Counted from the stretch's first letter, positions 19,501 through 29,304 are shown. The stretch: DNA of 64,000 nucleotides from Nitzschia sp. DOCU1 (GCA_951394045.1 OX595988.1:868001-932000), one strand, 5' to 3'. The notes: generated by a model not told the origin, from the sequence alone. Made by a program: numbers and translations.

Positions 19501-20860
19501 CTACGAGTGAAAAGCATTCACAAAATCCAAATTGCTCCGACTATCATGGATCGCACGATGATGATGCTCGTCTCCATAGACGGATTGCTGGATCTGCATG
19601 TCAGAGGAAATAGTCATGTTAGAGACTGTATACGAAATACTAAATTCCCACGAATGCGAAGTCCACTTACCAGCATCGCCTCCTCGAAGCATGCCCTTGC
19701 CTCCTCATAATGCTTTTGTTGAGCCTTAAGATATCCATAGTTGTTCGCAAGAATCGCAAGGTGCAGTAAGTCCAGGTCGACTTTAGCGCCTGAACTCTCG
19801 CTCTTTGCACGCTGAAGTTCCCGTGCTTCGTGCATGATCAGAGTCGCGGCAATTGTATTCCCGATCTGGAATGTGCAACATGCTATATTGTTCAGCAGCA
19901 TACAAAGACGCGGATGCGTCGATCCATACCACTTGGACAGAATTTTTCTGGATTCGTTGAACACAGCAAGAGCCTCCGCAAATTTCTCATTTGCAAACAA
20001 CTGGATTCCCAATTCGTCCAACGAAACCGCAACTTCGGGGTGATCGTGTCCAAATGCCTTCTTCTTTAGACTTATAGCCTCACGAAAGTAAGGAATCGCC
20101 TCCTCGTCTTTTCCCGCAAGCACGCAAACCACCCCAATGTTATGGGCTGTGATTCCTAGAATCGTTGAGTTATTATTCCGCATTGGGCGCCGCTTTTGGT
20201 TTCCGTACTCTTTGATTAAATCTTTCATGGCGTTTTCGAAATCACATTTCTGTTCATGGACATTATGGCAGTTAGTAAGATTAGAACGAACCCCTGCCCT
20301 CAGCATTAAATGACGTTAGTTTCACTTGCCTTGATAAAGGATATCGTACGCCGCAGAGACCTTGACATTGTTCTATCGTTCGGAAATGATTTATTCCAGA
20401 CGTCCAGTGGGATGCTTTCCGTGGACTTTCCCTCTGGTGCAGTGGGATCGGTCACAAGGTAACCGATGGATATCAATCTTTGCGTCCGTTCCGTCAATTG
20501 CTCCAGAGTATCGTACACGCGCTCTTTTGCACTAAGTTCATCGGTTACAGCACTATTTTAAGTTCATCGGTACGGTTATTGGTCATCTGCAAGGATGAGT
20601 GTGCGTTTGGAGTCTATTTGGAAAGATCTGCCTCTTGGTTGCCAGACTTACCCCAGTCCAATGAACTCGATACCATGGAGTTCGATAAATTGTGTTGTTG
20701 AGCCATTTAAGTCACCAGAGGCTGCAATTGGACCACAGAAGCAATCCCCGATCATCATTCGTACGATAGACAACGGGGTTCCTGGCGTTGCAGCTTCCTT
20801 CGTTGCGGCGACGCCCGGCCGCCCCGACAACGTATCCAAATTGCATCCGTAAGCTGCCAT
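19501..20860 (-). CDS. Kinesin-light-chain-type TPR protein (4 exons)
   Basis: Exons are 20860-20652, 20552-20330, 20249-19671 and 19593-19501, giving 367 aa in continuous phase. Introns 1 and 3 are GT-AG; intron 2 uses a GC donor (AAG/GCAAGT). Three or four 42-residue TPRs lie in exons 2-4. Examples are AHNIGVVCVLAGKDEEAIPY, GHDHPEVAVSLDELGIQLFA, STHPRLCMLLNNIACCTFQ and LAILANNYGYLKAQQKHYEE. The 'HP-x-(V/L)-x-x-(S/L)-L-N-(N/E)' spacing is the kinesin-light-chain class. The role is protein-protein scaffolding, with no partner identifiable. Exon 2 has two in-frame acceptors 21 nt apart (20552 or 20531) created by a short tandem duplication. The start at 20860 is the first ATG of exon 1 and is the least certain part. 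Confidence 0.75.
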
Positions 20861-21547
20861 CCTGTGTCTTTCGCGATACTCCGTTTTCTATTTAGTGTGA
20901 AATAAAGCAATTGTCGGGATGTGATTCTTCAGTCCTATCGCTTTCTTTCCTTCGCTTACTTCTTTGTTGTGTTGTGTTTTGTGATGAGCTCCATCGTTGT
21001 TGTGTAAATAGCTCCCGCCAAAACGAACTCCGACACGGGCCGGTTGCGGTTGAAGTGGCCAGGCACATCAATCACCACAAATATGTGTATCCGTTCAGAA
21101 CTCTTGTTCATTTTCTTACTTAGAACTTGATCGGCTTGATGCGCGCACGTCGGCTTCTCAACGTGCACTTTACGGGATTGAATCGAAGCGGCGGACAGCT
21201 CCAATAACGGTATGCTTATACTTATTGCAATTAGGTTTTTACATTCCACCCATCTTTGCAAGCTACATAAATAGCCTTGGGCTGCGAATTGCAAGGGTCT
21301 TGGTGGGTCGTGCTGGTGCTTCGCCGGGCGGTATTATCTTCCGGGCCGGCTCGCCATCAAGACCAAACAAGAATGAAGCGACTAAAGATTTATGAAACCA
21401 ATCTTTGGATTTCGGCCCATTTCCAGCATAGAATCGACCCTATCGTGCGAAACGCAAGACCTAACAGGAAACATAGAAAAGTGGTCATAAAAAGACCCCA
21501 CCCACCCACCAGACACCTTTAGTTTCTACACTCAGAAGACCACCACC
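20861..21547. other. Divergent intergenic spacer
   Basis: This lies between the TPR gene (minus) and the PDZ-like gene (plus). ORFs here (for example 20956-21294 minus, 112 codons) carry no recognisable domain and are not supported as genes. A pyrimidine-rich leader (caccaccac) precedes the ATG at 21548. Confidence 0.45.
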
Positions 21548-21901
21548 ATGGCAAGCTACAACCCAAAGGATTTCATCGCTGCATCCATCACCAAATCTGA
21601 AATGATGGAAGACGCTGGCCTAAAGTTGACGGAATACAACGGCGATATCATTATTTACGAAGTAGGCGGTGTCTTCGAGATGTTTACCAACGTGAAGAAG
21701 GGCTCTCGACTCCTAAAGCTCCAGGGCAAGCCTGTTGACGAGTATTCTAGTCTTGATGAGATCAAAGAAGTCATGAAGAAGGAGAGGACAGTGAAAATCG
21801 AAGCTGTAAAGATTCGAGACTACAACGATATCATGAATGACTCTTCTGTCAGTGAGTCAGAAGGCCTTCAGCTCGAAGATGGCATTCCCACCGAAAACTA
21901 A
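21548..21901 (+). CDS. Small PDZ-like protein
   Basis: 117 aa, single exon; the ATG at 21548 sits in a good context (CACCACCATGG). Residues 20-95 read like one compact PDZ-type domain. GLKLTEYNGDIIIYEV takes the place of the carboxylate-loop strand. FTNVKKGSRLLKLQGKPVDE matches the 'G-D-x-I-L-x-(I/V)-N-G' region with S in place of D. The end SLDEIKEVMKKERTVKIEAV fits the last helix and strand. The C-terminal 20 residues are acidic. No targeting signal or membrane segment is present, so it is probably cytosolic. Domain identity is an inference from the pattern. Confidence 0.65.
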   Translation: MASYNPKDFIAASITKSEMMEDAGLKLTEYNGDIIIYEVGGVFEMFTNVKKGSRLLKLQGKPVDEYSSLDEIKEVMKKERTVKIEAVKIRDYNDIMNDSSVSESEGLQLEDGIPTEN

Positions 21902-22086
21902 ATCTACATTGCAAACACCACATTTTGAGCTAGGCGTTGGTGGGCCACCCGGAAACCTATTCCTTGGAGGAAGTCACGGCGATTCCGCTGTAAAATATTC
22001 TAAAAACAAGTTAAGTTTAATTTGGTGCTACTTGCCTCCCCATCGACTCCAAATGTATGTGTCACGGACGATCCCTGAGCAGGATA

Positions 22087-23231
22087 TTACGTGTCGAACA
22101 CAACGCATTTGTTGTCGTAGACAATGATCCGATCCTCCAGGTGCGCTTTCACGGCTCCAACGAGAGTGTTCTTTTCCAATGTTCTTCCCTTTCGAATCAA
22201 ATCCTTCACGGCGTCGCGATGGGTTACCCGGTTGATGTCTTGGTCAATAATGGGGCCCTCGTCCAAATCACTAGTCGCATAGTGGGCCGTAGCGCCGATG
22301 AGTTTTACACCTCGCTCGTGTGCTCGATGGTAGGGTTTTGCGCCAACAAATGCTGGTAGGAACGAGTGGTGAATGTTGATGACCTGATGTGGGAAGGTGT
22401 TACAGAAGTTCTCTGATATAATCTGCATGTACCTGGCGAGAATGACCAAATCGACGTTGTACTGTTCTTTCAAGACCCTTAGTTGTTCTGCCTCGACTTC
22501 GGCCTTGGTCTCTTTGTTCATTTTGTAAACATGGAACGGGATCGAGAAAGTGTCCGCCACCTCCTTCAAATCAGGATGGTTACTGAGGATACAAGCAATA
22601 TCACAGTCGAGTTCTCCAGCCTGATGGCGCAGCAAGATTTCCCACAAAACGTGGTCGTACTTGGAAACCATGATTGCGACCTTTTTTCGCGAATCGTTCC
22701 AATTCAATGTAACGTGCATGCCAAGCCGCTCCTTGACTTCTTTGATACCAAATTCCAAAGTAATCCTATCGGTCAGCATTTCAGAATAATCGAAGACAAT
22801 TCGTTGGAAGAATCGATTGCTCTCGCCGTCGGTGTGTTGTTCACTCTCTACGATTCCACAGCCACTGGGGAAAGGACACGAAAAACATCGTATATGAGAC
22901 AATTGTATCAGCGTCTTGTCATGATGGCTTCTGAAAATAACATGGGTATCCCTCCAACAACACCAACTTGCAAAAATAACACCAGAATTTTTACTCACTG
23001 TCCGAAGAGTAGTTGGGCAAACGCGGCAACAATTCCTTTTCTGTCGGGGCCGTCGACACGAAGAATCCCGACCTTGGGGCGTTCCGAAGTATCCTCTTTG
23101 ACGGAAAGCCTTAAAGCGGTCATCCCAGGTGCTAGCATGATTCTATTGATTGGGTTGGGGGATTGGAAACAAAAAGAGATAACAGGGAAGAAGATTGTGA
23201 AGCATACAACTAAACGTCGCAAATTCATCAT
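22087..23231 (-). CDS. purU: Formyltetrahydrofolate deformylase (2 exons)
   Basis: Exon 1 is 23231-22999 and exon 2 is 22864-22087; the GT-AG intron joins GLFGH-type sequence as LLFGHGCGIVESEQHTDGE. The product is 336 aa. PurU hydrolyses 10-formyl-THF to formate and THF, balancing one-carbon pools and supporting photorespiratory glycine decarboxylation. An N-terminal ACT domain (VGILRVDGPDRKGIVAAFAQ) is followed by the formyltransferase fold. Its motifs are VSKYDHVLWEIL, CDIACILSNHPDL, and INIHHSFLPAFVGAKPYHRA with catalytic Asn and His. GATAHYATSDLDEGPIIDQD supplies the catalytic Asp. The first 25 residues (MMNLRRLVVCFTIFFPVISF, then CFQSP) look like a signal peptide with an ASAFAP-like end, so plastid or endomembrane routing is possible instead of mitochondrial. 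Confidence 0.93.
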
Positions 23232-23689
23232 GATGTATGGTCATCTCTGGCTTGCACCGAACGAACGTACTTGCGGCGCGAGGAAGCTCTTTGAACATCG
23301 GATCGCCTACTTGAGATTCGCTTGTTCTTCGACGCGGGGGTGACAACGTTTGAAGTGAAGCAAGAAGATGATGCCGAAGATACCAATCCCACGTGTAATC
23401 CAATGTGAAGATTGGGTTCGCGTCGGGCGCACGCCAGACTCCCCTTCCCGCCCAATCTTTTGCGCGCGCAGTCCACCTACAGCGTACGAAGTACGTACGA
23501 GAGGCATCCAAGACGCCAAATATCCATTGAGCGAGGAGCACGTGTGTAGATGCCGACGGATGTGCGGTGATGACCATGGTGCTCTCGCCTATCCCTTTGG
23601 GAGATGCTTAAATTCCCTCAATTCAAGAAGCTTGAGGCTTAAATCCAACCATATCATAAAAAGGGTTGGGATCGTTTGAGTTTGAAACG
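23232..23689. other. Divergent intergenic spacer
   Basis: This is a shared 5' region of purU (minus) and the PPR gene (plus). No gene, RNA or repeat is recognised; short antisense ORFs are not supported. Confidence 0.45.
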
Positions 23690-25777
23690 ATGATCGGAAC
23701 CTTCGTTTCATCAGTTGCGGCAAGAAGTTCAGTGAAAAATTTGCTTCGCCGTCGGCCCCTTTCGTGCTTGCCAAACTCGTTTCGGTCGGCTGGAGGATGT
23801 CAACATGAAAGATTTTTTGGAAGTCAACATGTTCTCGGCTTGACATCATCTATGGAGTCCCAAAATCGGTTCATTTCAACGACAACGCCAGCAAACGCAT
23901 CTGCAGTTTTTAGCGGATGGACTCCCCTGGATTGGCACAAAGATACCTTCATGTCCAATGCTAGCGTACGAGAGAAGGAAGCATGGTTAGACTCAATGCT
24001 TAAAACCGATGAAAGAAGCGTTGATATCGAGGCTTTTATGATCGTTCTACGGGCTTTGAGCGAATCTCGCGATGCTGGTGCACCAATACGAGCAGAGAAA
24101 TGGATGAGTCGCCTTCTGGAGCATCCGCACGTCGAACCTACTGTCAGTGCTTATCAGGCTGTCATCCAGGCCTGGGCGAATGCTGACAAAGAAAAACCTA
24201 TTGTTGTGGTCAACAGAGCGGAGAAGTGGCTGAATGATCTTGTTGGAGCCAGCCAAAAAAATCCGGACGATGAAAGCCTAAAACCGACTATCGAGTTGTA
24301 CAATGCCTATCTTGATGCTTGCACTCGCGGACGGCCAGGGAACAACAAGCACGACACCACGATTATCATGGCAAATGCTATAAAAGCCGATGCATTGTTG
24401 AGAAGGCTTCATTCCGAGTATTATCATCAGGAGGGTTCGCCCAGACTGTCACCCAATACCGAATCGTTCAATTACGTAATTCGAGGTTGGACCCGATGTC
24501 AGCAAGGGATGGTGGTATTGAATCGAATATTAGGCCTACTGCGGCTAATGGAAGCTTACCAACGGAGTGACCCAGTGAATGCCGTTGTTCGGCCAGATTC
24601 TAAGTCATATTCGATGGCAATGGACGCACTTGCTCGAAGAGCGAGAATGAAAGCACGTGCGTGTATTATGGAAGGGGGTTACTCGAAGGATGCGACAAAA
24701 AATGGCGTGGCCGAAATGAATGAAGCTGAAGCTCTTTTGAAGTATATGCACGAGCTTTACGACGCTGGTGTGGAAGGAGTGGTTCCTGGTCGCGTCGCCT
24801 ACAACTTATTGATTGGGGGCTGGGCAGGGCTTGCCGAGGCAAAACATTTCAACGCTCCGTTTCAGGCTGAAGCGATTTTTCGACGTATGTTAGCACATCA
24901 AGATAACGGTTTCAACGAAGCGGCGCCAGACCGAGTTTCATATGAAAAGGTCATGCTCGCATGGGCGAATTCTCGCAACCAAAATGCTGGCAAACGTGCT
25001 CAATGGTGGATGCAACAGCTGTGGAATGCCTCGGAATTACAAGGCAACAAAGACCTACTGCCTACAAAATTTACTTACAATATCGTAATTAAGGCGCTGG
25101 CTTTTTCCGAAGGAGCGTTGGCAGCTGAAAATCTACTTTTGGACATGGGCGACCGGTATCGCAAAGAGATGTCACATTCTCTTTGTCCAAACTCAGAATC
25201 CTTCGCCATTGTCATTCAAGCATGGCTTCGTCAAGTCCACCAAGAAAGATCCATTGAAGGTCAAATTGGTGCACTCCAGCGAGCAGTTGAATGGCTGAGC
25301 AGCTTGCGAGAGATCGAAAAGGACAACAACTTGTCTACAACGCCGGAACAGTATCATCGGGTGCTCGAGGCCGCAAAAACGTGTGCCAGAGAACGACCAG
25401 AAGTTCTTGATTTAGCAAAAACTATCTTCCATGATCAGCAGCAGTCTCGTCATGGTATCGATGTCTTCTCGTATTCTCGACTGTTGGATGTGGGACTCGA
25501 GGCTCTATCGTCGGCGGAAAACACGGAAGAAAGAAACAATTTTGTTCAAAGTTTGTTTCAGAGTTGCTGCGAGGATGGTATGCTCGGCAAATATTTTGTT
25601 CGAGCTCTTGTGAACTATGATGGATGGACGCTGGAAGAACGAGAAGAGATGCAACAGCGCCTGTTCCACACTTGGCCATTCCCGCCATCCTGGACTAGAA
25701 ATGTGAAAAGCACGTTTCATGTTGTCGAAGAGCACGATTTTGCGAGATATATCGACTCATCATCACGGAGACATTAG
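23690..25777 (+). CDS. Pentatricopeptide-repeat (PPR) protein, organellar
   Basis: Single exon, 695 aa from the ATG at 23690. The first 45 residues are rich in Arg and Ser without acidic residues (MIGTFVSSVAARSSVKNLLR), a mitochondrial-type presequence. From about residue 130 there are degenerate 35-residue PPR motifs. Examples are PTVSAYQAVIQAWANA, PTIELYNAYLDACTRG, PNTESFNYVIRGWTRC, PDSKSYSMAMDALARR, GRVAYNLLIGGWAGLAEAKH, PDRVSYEKVMLAWANS, KFTYNIVIKALAFSEGALAA, and PNSESFAIVIQAWLRQ. PPR proteins bind single-stranded organellar RNA for processing, stability or translation. The spacing between motifs is irregular, with insertions, as in stramenopile PPRs. No DYW or other C-terminal catalytic domain is present. 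Confidence 0.88.
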   Translation: MIGTFVSSVAARSSVKNLLRRRPLSCLPNSFRSAGGCQHERFFGSQHVLGLTSSMESQNRFISTTTPANASAVFSGWTPLDWHKDTFMSNASVREKEAWLDSMLKTDERSVDIEAFMIVLRALSESRDAGAPIRAEKWMSRLLEHPHVEPTVSAYQAVIQAWANADKEKPIVVVNRAEKWLNDLVGASQKNPDDESLKPTIELYNAYLDACTRGRPGNNKHDTTIIMANAIKADALLRRLHSEYYHQEGSPRLSPNTESFNYVIRGWTRCQQGMVVLNRILGLLRLMEAYQRSDPVNAVVRPDSKSYSMAMDALARRARMKARACIMEGGYSKDATKNGVAEMNEAEALLKYMHELYDAGVEGVVPGRVAYNLLIGGWAGLAEAKHFNAPFQAEAIFRRMLAHQDNGFNEAAPDRVSYEKVMLAWANSRNQNAGKRAQWWMQQLWNASELQGNKDLLPTKFTYNIVIKALAFSEGALAAENLLLDMGDRYRKEMSHSLCPNSESFAIVIQAWLRQVHQERSIEGQIGALQRAVEWLSSLREIEKDNNLSTTPEQYHRVLEAAKTCARERPEVLDLAKTIFHDQQQSRHGIDVFSYSRLLDVGLEALSSAENTEERNNFVQSLFQSCCEDGMLGKYFVRALVNYDGWTLEEREEMQQRLFHTWPFPPSWTRNVKSTFHVVEEHDFARYIDSSSRRH

Positions 25778-25886
25778 TTAACCACAAACGATCTAACAAA
25801 ATCCGATGCAAAAAACAGTTCTTCTATGGCTCTAGTTGTGAAGTTGTATGATGAGGATCTTGTGCAACTCGGGTGTGAAAAACTTG

Positions 25887-25952
25887 TACTGCAATTTCGA
25901 ACAAGGAGCAAGTGTTCAAAAGGAAACGGCTTCCTGTCGTCATTCTGCAATA
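25887..25952 (-). promoter_or_regulatory. Candidate SECIS element in 3' UTR
   Basis: On the transcribed (minus) strand, 32 nt after the stop, the sequence folds as a form-II SECIS. Helix I is UAUUGC (25952-25947) with GCAGUA (25892-25887). An internal loop follows. The quartet strands are AUGAC (25943-25939) and CGAA (25899-25896), giving tandem G.A/A.G pairs. Helix II is GACAGGAAGC with GCUCCUUGUU, nine of ten positions paired counting G.U. Above it is a mini-stem GUUU/GAAC with loop CCUUUU. The usual unpaired AA is replaced by CC, a variant known in some SECIS elements. The fold was drawn by hand. Confidence 0.65.
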
Positions 25953-25983
25953 TTCATCTCTCTTGCCACGTAAACCGGATCTC

Positions 25984-26829
25984 TTAGACCTTTGGAATCT
26001 TTCCGTTCATTGCGTATAGCCCAGCAAATACCAAACCGCTTAGCACGAGAGCTACGCTAGATGACTGAGGCAGGATGGCAAAGGCTCCCGCCGCTGCCAC
26101 ACAGCGAAGCGCTGTATCCGCGTTCATGGCATTCACCTTGTCCAAAATGGCGCTCGCAATGCTAGCGTCCTCGATTTCTGACAAGCCGTTGCCATCTACG
26201 GACCAGAGCCCGCTTTGCGCTATATTTCATAAACCGGACTCATAAGACAATCGGTATCCAACTGATAGCATGAGTGGGAAAAATGTCAAGAGTCTCAGCA
26301 TGTGACCACCAAAGTCGCCTTGATCTCCAATGAGGGCGGCCCAAACAGCGTAGACGACCGTCACAACAGTCATGACCTTGGAGGCCTGCAATCGGCGGTT
26401 GCGCTCATCCATGTCGATATTTTGTAGGTTTCGGGTCGCCTCCTCTCGTCGCAAAGCCGCTTCTTCCGGTGACGCCCGCTTAGATTCTGGCACAGGACCA
26501 GTCGTAAACGGACCATAGGCAATGGTTTCTCCAGGAGTGATGCCAGCTAGTTCGAGATATTGTTGCATCCAGGCCATCGGACCTTTGTTGACAAATGCCT
26601 CCTTGGGTTGCTCGACTTGCAATGAAGTGGGGGCCGACTGCTCGACTTTTGTCTTCGCTTCCATTTCTGGCTCTGCTATTGCGGACGACTGTCCAATTCG
26701 CGTCGTTCTTTCCACGACGAAGTACGCGGCATTCTGCTGATGCCGAAGTGAATGGATTGCCCGAGGGGCAAATCCTTCGACGACAGAAGTAGCTGAAAGA
26801 AGAGCTACGACCACGGACGGAATTTTCAT
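25984..26829 (-). CDS. Candidate plastid membrane selenoprotein (in-frame TGA)
   Basis: Read through one TGA at 26229-26227, the frame runs 281 aa from the ATG at 26829 to the TAA at 25984; the TGA is codon 201. Upstream of it is a signal peptide ending VVEG/FAPR (ASAFAP-type, so plastid import is predicted), an acidic linker, and two membrane segments (VMTVVTVVYAVWAALIG and LLTFFPLMLSVGYRL). The TGA context is YESGL-U-NIAQSGLWSVDGNG. Another 80 protein-like codons follow, with two more hydrophobic segments (ALRCVAAAGAFAIL and VALVLSGLVFAGLYAM). The downstream part keeps the same frame and composition. Selenocysteine is favoured because a SECIS-shaped hairpin lies 32 nt past the TAA. Alternatives are a 39-nt intron (GTTTAT...CGTAG) that also keeps phase, or a pseudogene. 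Molecular function is unknown. Confidence 0.7.
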
Positions 26830-27232
26830 GGTGTTTTCAGTGTGTTTTATGGCAAAGGGACAGCTTTCCCCGACACATAGTCGTCAATCCCAAACCACAT
26901 CAGCATTGTCGTCGGTGGCAAGAATTTTCTTGTTGCCGATGTGGAAGAAATCGATTGTCGCGAAGCCACGTCATCGTCACATCGAAAACGTGAGGTCGGC
27001 TTGGTCAAAGCATCACTCGCAGCAGACGCGCGAAATCTCGGAGGGAGTTGAAAGTCCCTCTCTTTTCAGAGATGCACCCCTTTTTTGACAATGACACACA
27101 TGTCTAAAAAAGGGTGGCGGCTTGCCTCTTGCTCGTCGTGAGGGAGATGCGGCATTGATACTGTCGGCGCCTCATGCCTCCCATCATACATGAAACCCTC
27201 ATCAAATCTCTTCTCGATCCGACAAAAACACA
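26830..27232. other. Divergent intergenic spacer
   Basis: This separates the candidate selenoprotein (minus) from the disordered protein gene (plus). No gene, RNA or repeat is recognised. Confidence 0.45.
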
Positions 27233-27934
27233 ATGCGTGATTTTCTGATTCCTTCCTTTGAACAATTCCAGCAACTTCGAGCGATCCGAAAGGCAGAAAA
27301 GCGGAGACGAAAGGAGCCGGCACCTCCACCACAACACCAGCGAACAACGTCGTCGGAAAAACAGGAAACTAGTGAACTTTTGGAAGTATGCACTGAAGAA
27401 GCACTCAACAAGAGTCTGCCAGCTACACAGGTGAATATTGACCGTCCAACAACTGCCAATGACGACGATGATTCTGCTACTGAATATGGAAGCCCAGCGC
27501 CTAGAAAAAATGCACCTGACGAGAACGACTGCAGCAGCGAAATGTCACCATTACTCTTTGGGGACCAGCATGTTGAACAAACACGAAAACGATCATTGCC
27601 GGATGAAATGAATCCAGTGCATTCATCGCTGCCGCCATCTACTTCGTCGACAGTCGAAATGTCGACAAATGTCCAAAAACGAATAAAAACTTGTGATTCA
27701 GCAATATTGGAGGAGAGCGGGAACGACAGTGCTCGTATTTCTGATGAAATTATTGCTGAAAAGATTGTTCTAGTGCCGCCGCACACGCCTTTAGGACAGA
27801 GCGGCCCTCCCATGTCTCCGCTACAAGATGGATCGCCGTCTCCGGAACAGCGCGTACTGCATCAGCAAAAGCCCTGGTTCCGAAGAAAACGCAAACCAAA
27901 ACTGCAGCAGATGCGTCTTTCCTTCTCTGGTTAG
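27233..27934 (+). CDS. Disordered charged protein, unknown
   Basis: 233 aa, single exon, ATG at 27233. I do not recognise a domain. The N-terminus (MRDFLIPSFEQFQQLRAIRK) is a short amphipathic helix followed by a basic patch (KAEKRRRKE). The middle is rich in Ser, Thr, Pro, Asp and Glu. The C-terminus is basic and ends KPWFRRKRKPKLQQMRLSFS-G, a short linear-motif-like tail. The basic clusters suggest a nuclear location. It is probably real because the frame is long, starts and ends with patterned sequence, and has a clear promoter-side spacer. The tail loosely resembles clamp-binding peptides but lacks the paired aromatics of a PIP box, so no function is assigned. Confidence 0.55.
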   Translation: MRDFLIPSFEQFQQLRAIRKAEKRRRKEPAPPPQHQRTTSSEKQETSELLEVCTEEALNKSLPATQVNIDRPTTANDDDDSATEYGSPAPRKNAPDENDCSSEMSPLLFGDQHVEQTRKRSLPDEMNPVHSSLPPSTSSTVEMSTNVQKRIKTCDSAILEESGNDSARISDEIIAEKIVLVPPHTPLGQSGPPMSPLQDGSPSPEQRVLHQQKPWFRRKRKPKLQQMRLSFSG

Positions 27935-28320
27935 TGCGGTGTAGCCATGTACTACCAAATGATTAACTTTAGAGCATTGCTATTGCATTATTTCAAGGGG
28001 CGTGGGTCGATTTCGTTCACTGGGTTCGCCGTTCCTTGGCAGGAAGGCTAGACGACAACCCTTCCTGTGGTAGGCGACTCTGCAGCTTTAATTTTCTGTG
28101 GTACAACCGTCATTTCAATCTAGGCTACTATGATTCTCTCCGTCCCGAGGACATCTCTGAGCTAGCTGCTGATAGAGAGACCGTGCATCTACCGGTAGTC
28201 GATGGAGTCCATTTGACTAGTTCGTGAATGAAACTTCGTGCCACATCATCCGAGCGAGGCCAACTACGAACGCGCACGCGGCAACAAGTTCAATGACCAT
28301 TACGACAACCAGATTGCACC
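27935..28320. other. Intergenic with TACCGGTA site
   Basis: A TACCGGTA palindrome lies at 28190-28197, within CTACCGGTAG. A 63-codon ORF at 28036-28227 has no recognisable domain. No RNA gene is seen. Confidence 0.45.
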
Positions 28321-29259
28321 ATGATTCGCATATCGCAACAAAACCGTATTCCTGTTTTGGATGATATTACATTGCTGGAAACCAAATATTTAGTGGCGAA
28401 AATGACTACATTCGCTGCTATCGGTACGGCGCTGCATACACTGAACCTGTTGAACATTGCAGCGTATGGAACGTCGCTATACGTTTGGGGTATGAATCCG
28501 TCATCTGATGTGTTCGACAAGGAATGGTTGAAAGAGGGCTTTTGCATACCCCATGGTGATCGTCCATTTCTGACGACCCACGATTTAAGTGGGTATATCA
28601 TGGTCGCTTTTGCGTTGCTAGGGATCGCAATCCAGCGTTATGTAAGCCGTCTTGGCTCCAAGCAAGGACTCGACCTGTCTCGTGCGAACCAATTAACCTT
28701 TTGGGCGTTGATTGGGGCCATCGGGCATGGTGCTGGACACTTTTTAATTTCAAATGGCAAGCGAGGAAGCTTCTATCCACCGGCGGAGGTACGATTCATT
28801 GACGATCTACGGGAGAGTACGTTTCTGGTGGCACTGGGCAAGGCTGGTCCAGGCTACCCACTATTTTGGATCCCCTTGGTCAAGACTTATATGATGAACA
28901 CGGCACAGAACCGAGTTGCATTGGTGGCATTGATTGCTGATGTCGGTGGATTGTTCATGCAAGCAAGATTTGGCTTCTCGTATACGCAAGCAGTGCTATT
29001 TGGTGGGATGAGCATTGATCAACTTCTACTTCCGGCCGGAGAAAAGCAAACGTTTGAGTACGCGTTGTGGCCACTGCTCACAACCATACCAAACGGAATC
29101 TTTTCTTGGGTGGAATGCTTGACCTGTACGACCAGCGTATTGATGCGACAACATGGCCATCTCGTATATGATTTCTATATGGTCTGTTCCTACACCTTGT
29201 TCCATCTCATCTGTTGGCGAAGGCAACAAAGGATGGTGCAGAGGCCGAAATCGTCGTAA
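28321..29259 (+). CDS. Multi-pass membrane protein of unknown function
   Basis: 312 aa from the ATG at 28321; a second possible start is Met28 (MTTFAAIGTALHTLN). I do not recognise the family. At least six hydrophobic segments are visible: LHTLNLLNIAAYGTSLYVW, LSGYIMVAFALLGIAI, LTFWALIGAIGHGAGHFLI, VALVALIADVGGLFM, YALWPLLTTIPNGIFSWV and FYMVCSYTLFHLICW. Conserved-looking features are IGHGAGHFLISNG, with two His near residue 143, and a polar loop with FYPPAEVRFIDDLRE. The paired His in a membrane helix could bind metal or heme, but this is a guess. There is no ASAFAP leader, so ER, plasma or another endomembrane is more likely than plastid. Confidence 0.7.
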   Translation: MIRISQQNRIPVLDDITLLETKYLVAKMTTFAAIGTALHTLNLLNIAAYGTSLYVWGMNPSSDVFDKEWLKEGFCIPHGDRPFLTTHDLSGYIMVAFALLGIAIQRYVSRLGSKQGLDLSRANQLTFWALIGAIGHGAGHFLISNGKRGSFYPPAEVRFIDDLRESTFLVALGKAGPGYPLFWIPLVKTYMMNTAQNRVALVALIADVGGLFMQARFGFSYTQAVLFGGMSIDQLLLPAGEKQTFEYALWPLLTTIPNGIFSWVECLTCTTSVLMRQHGHLVYDFYMVCSYTLFHLICWRRQQRMVQRPKSS

Positions 29260-29304
29260 GGTGGCCTATTGGAAGAAATCGCAGCCCACGGTCGTAGAGC
29301 GGTA

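Noticed and set aside
22483..23343. 286-codon plus-strand ORF
   Set aside because: It lies opposite the purU exons and crosses their intron; the purU frame has family motifs and splice sites.
26190..26234. A 39-nt intron (GTTTAT...CGTAG) removing the TGA of the candidate selenoprotein
   Set aside because: It keeps phase, but is about half the size of other introns here, has a weak donor, and deletes NIAQSGLWSV-type coding sequence. Kept as an alternative to test.
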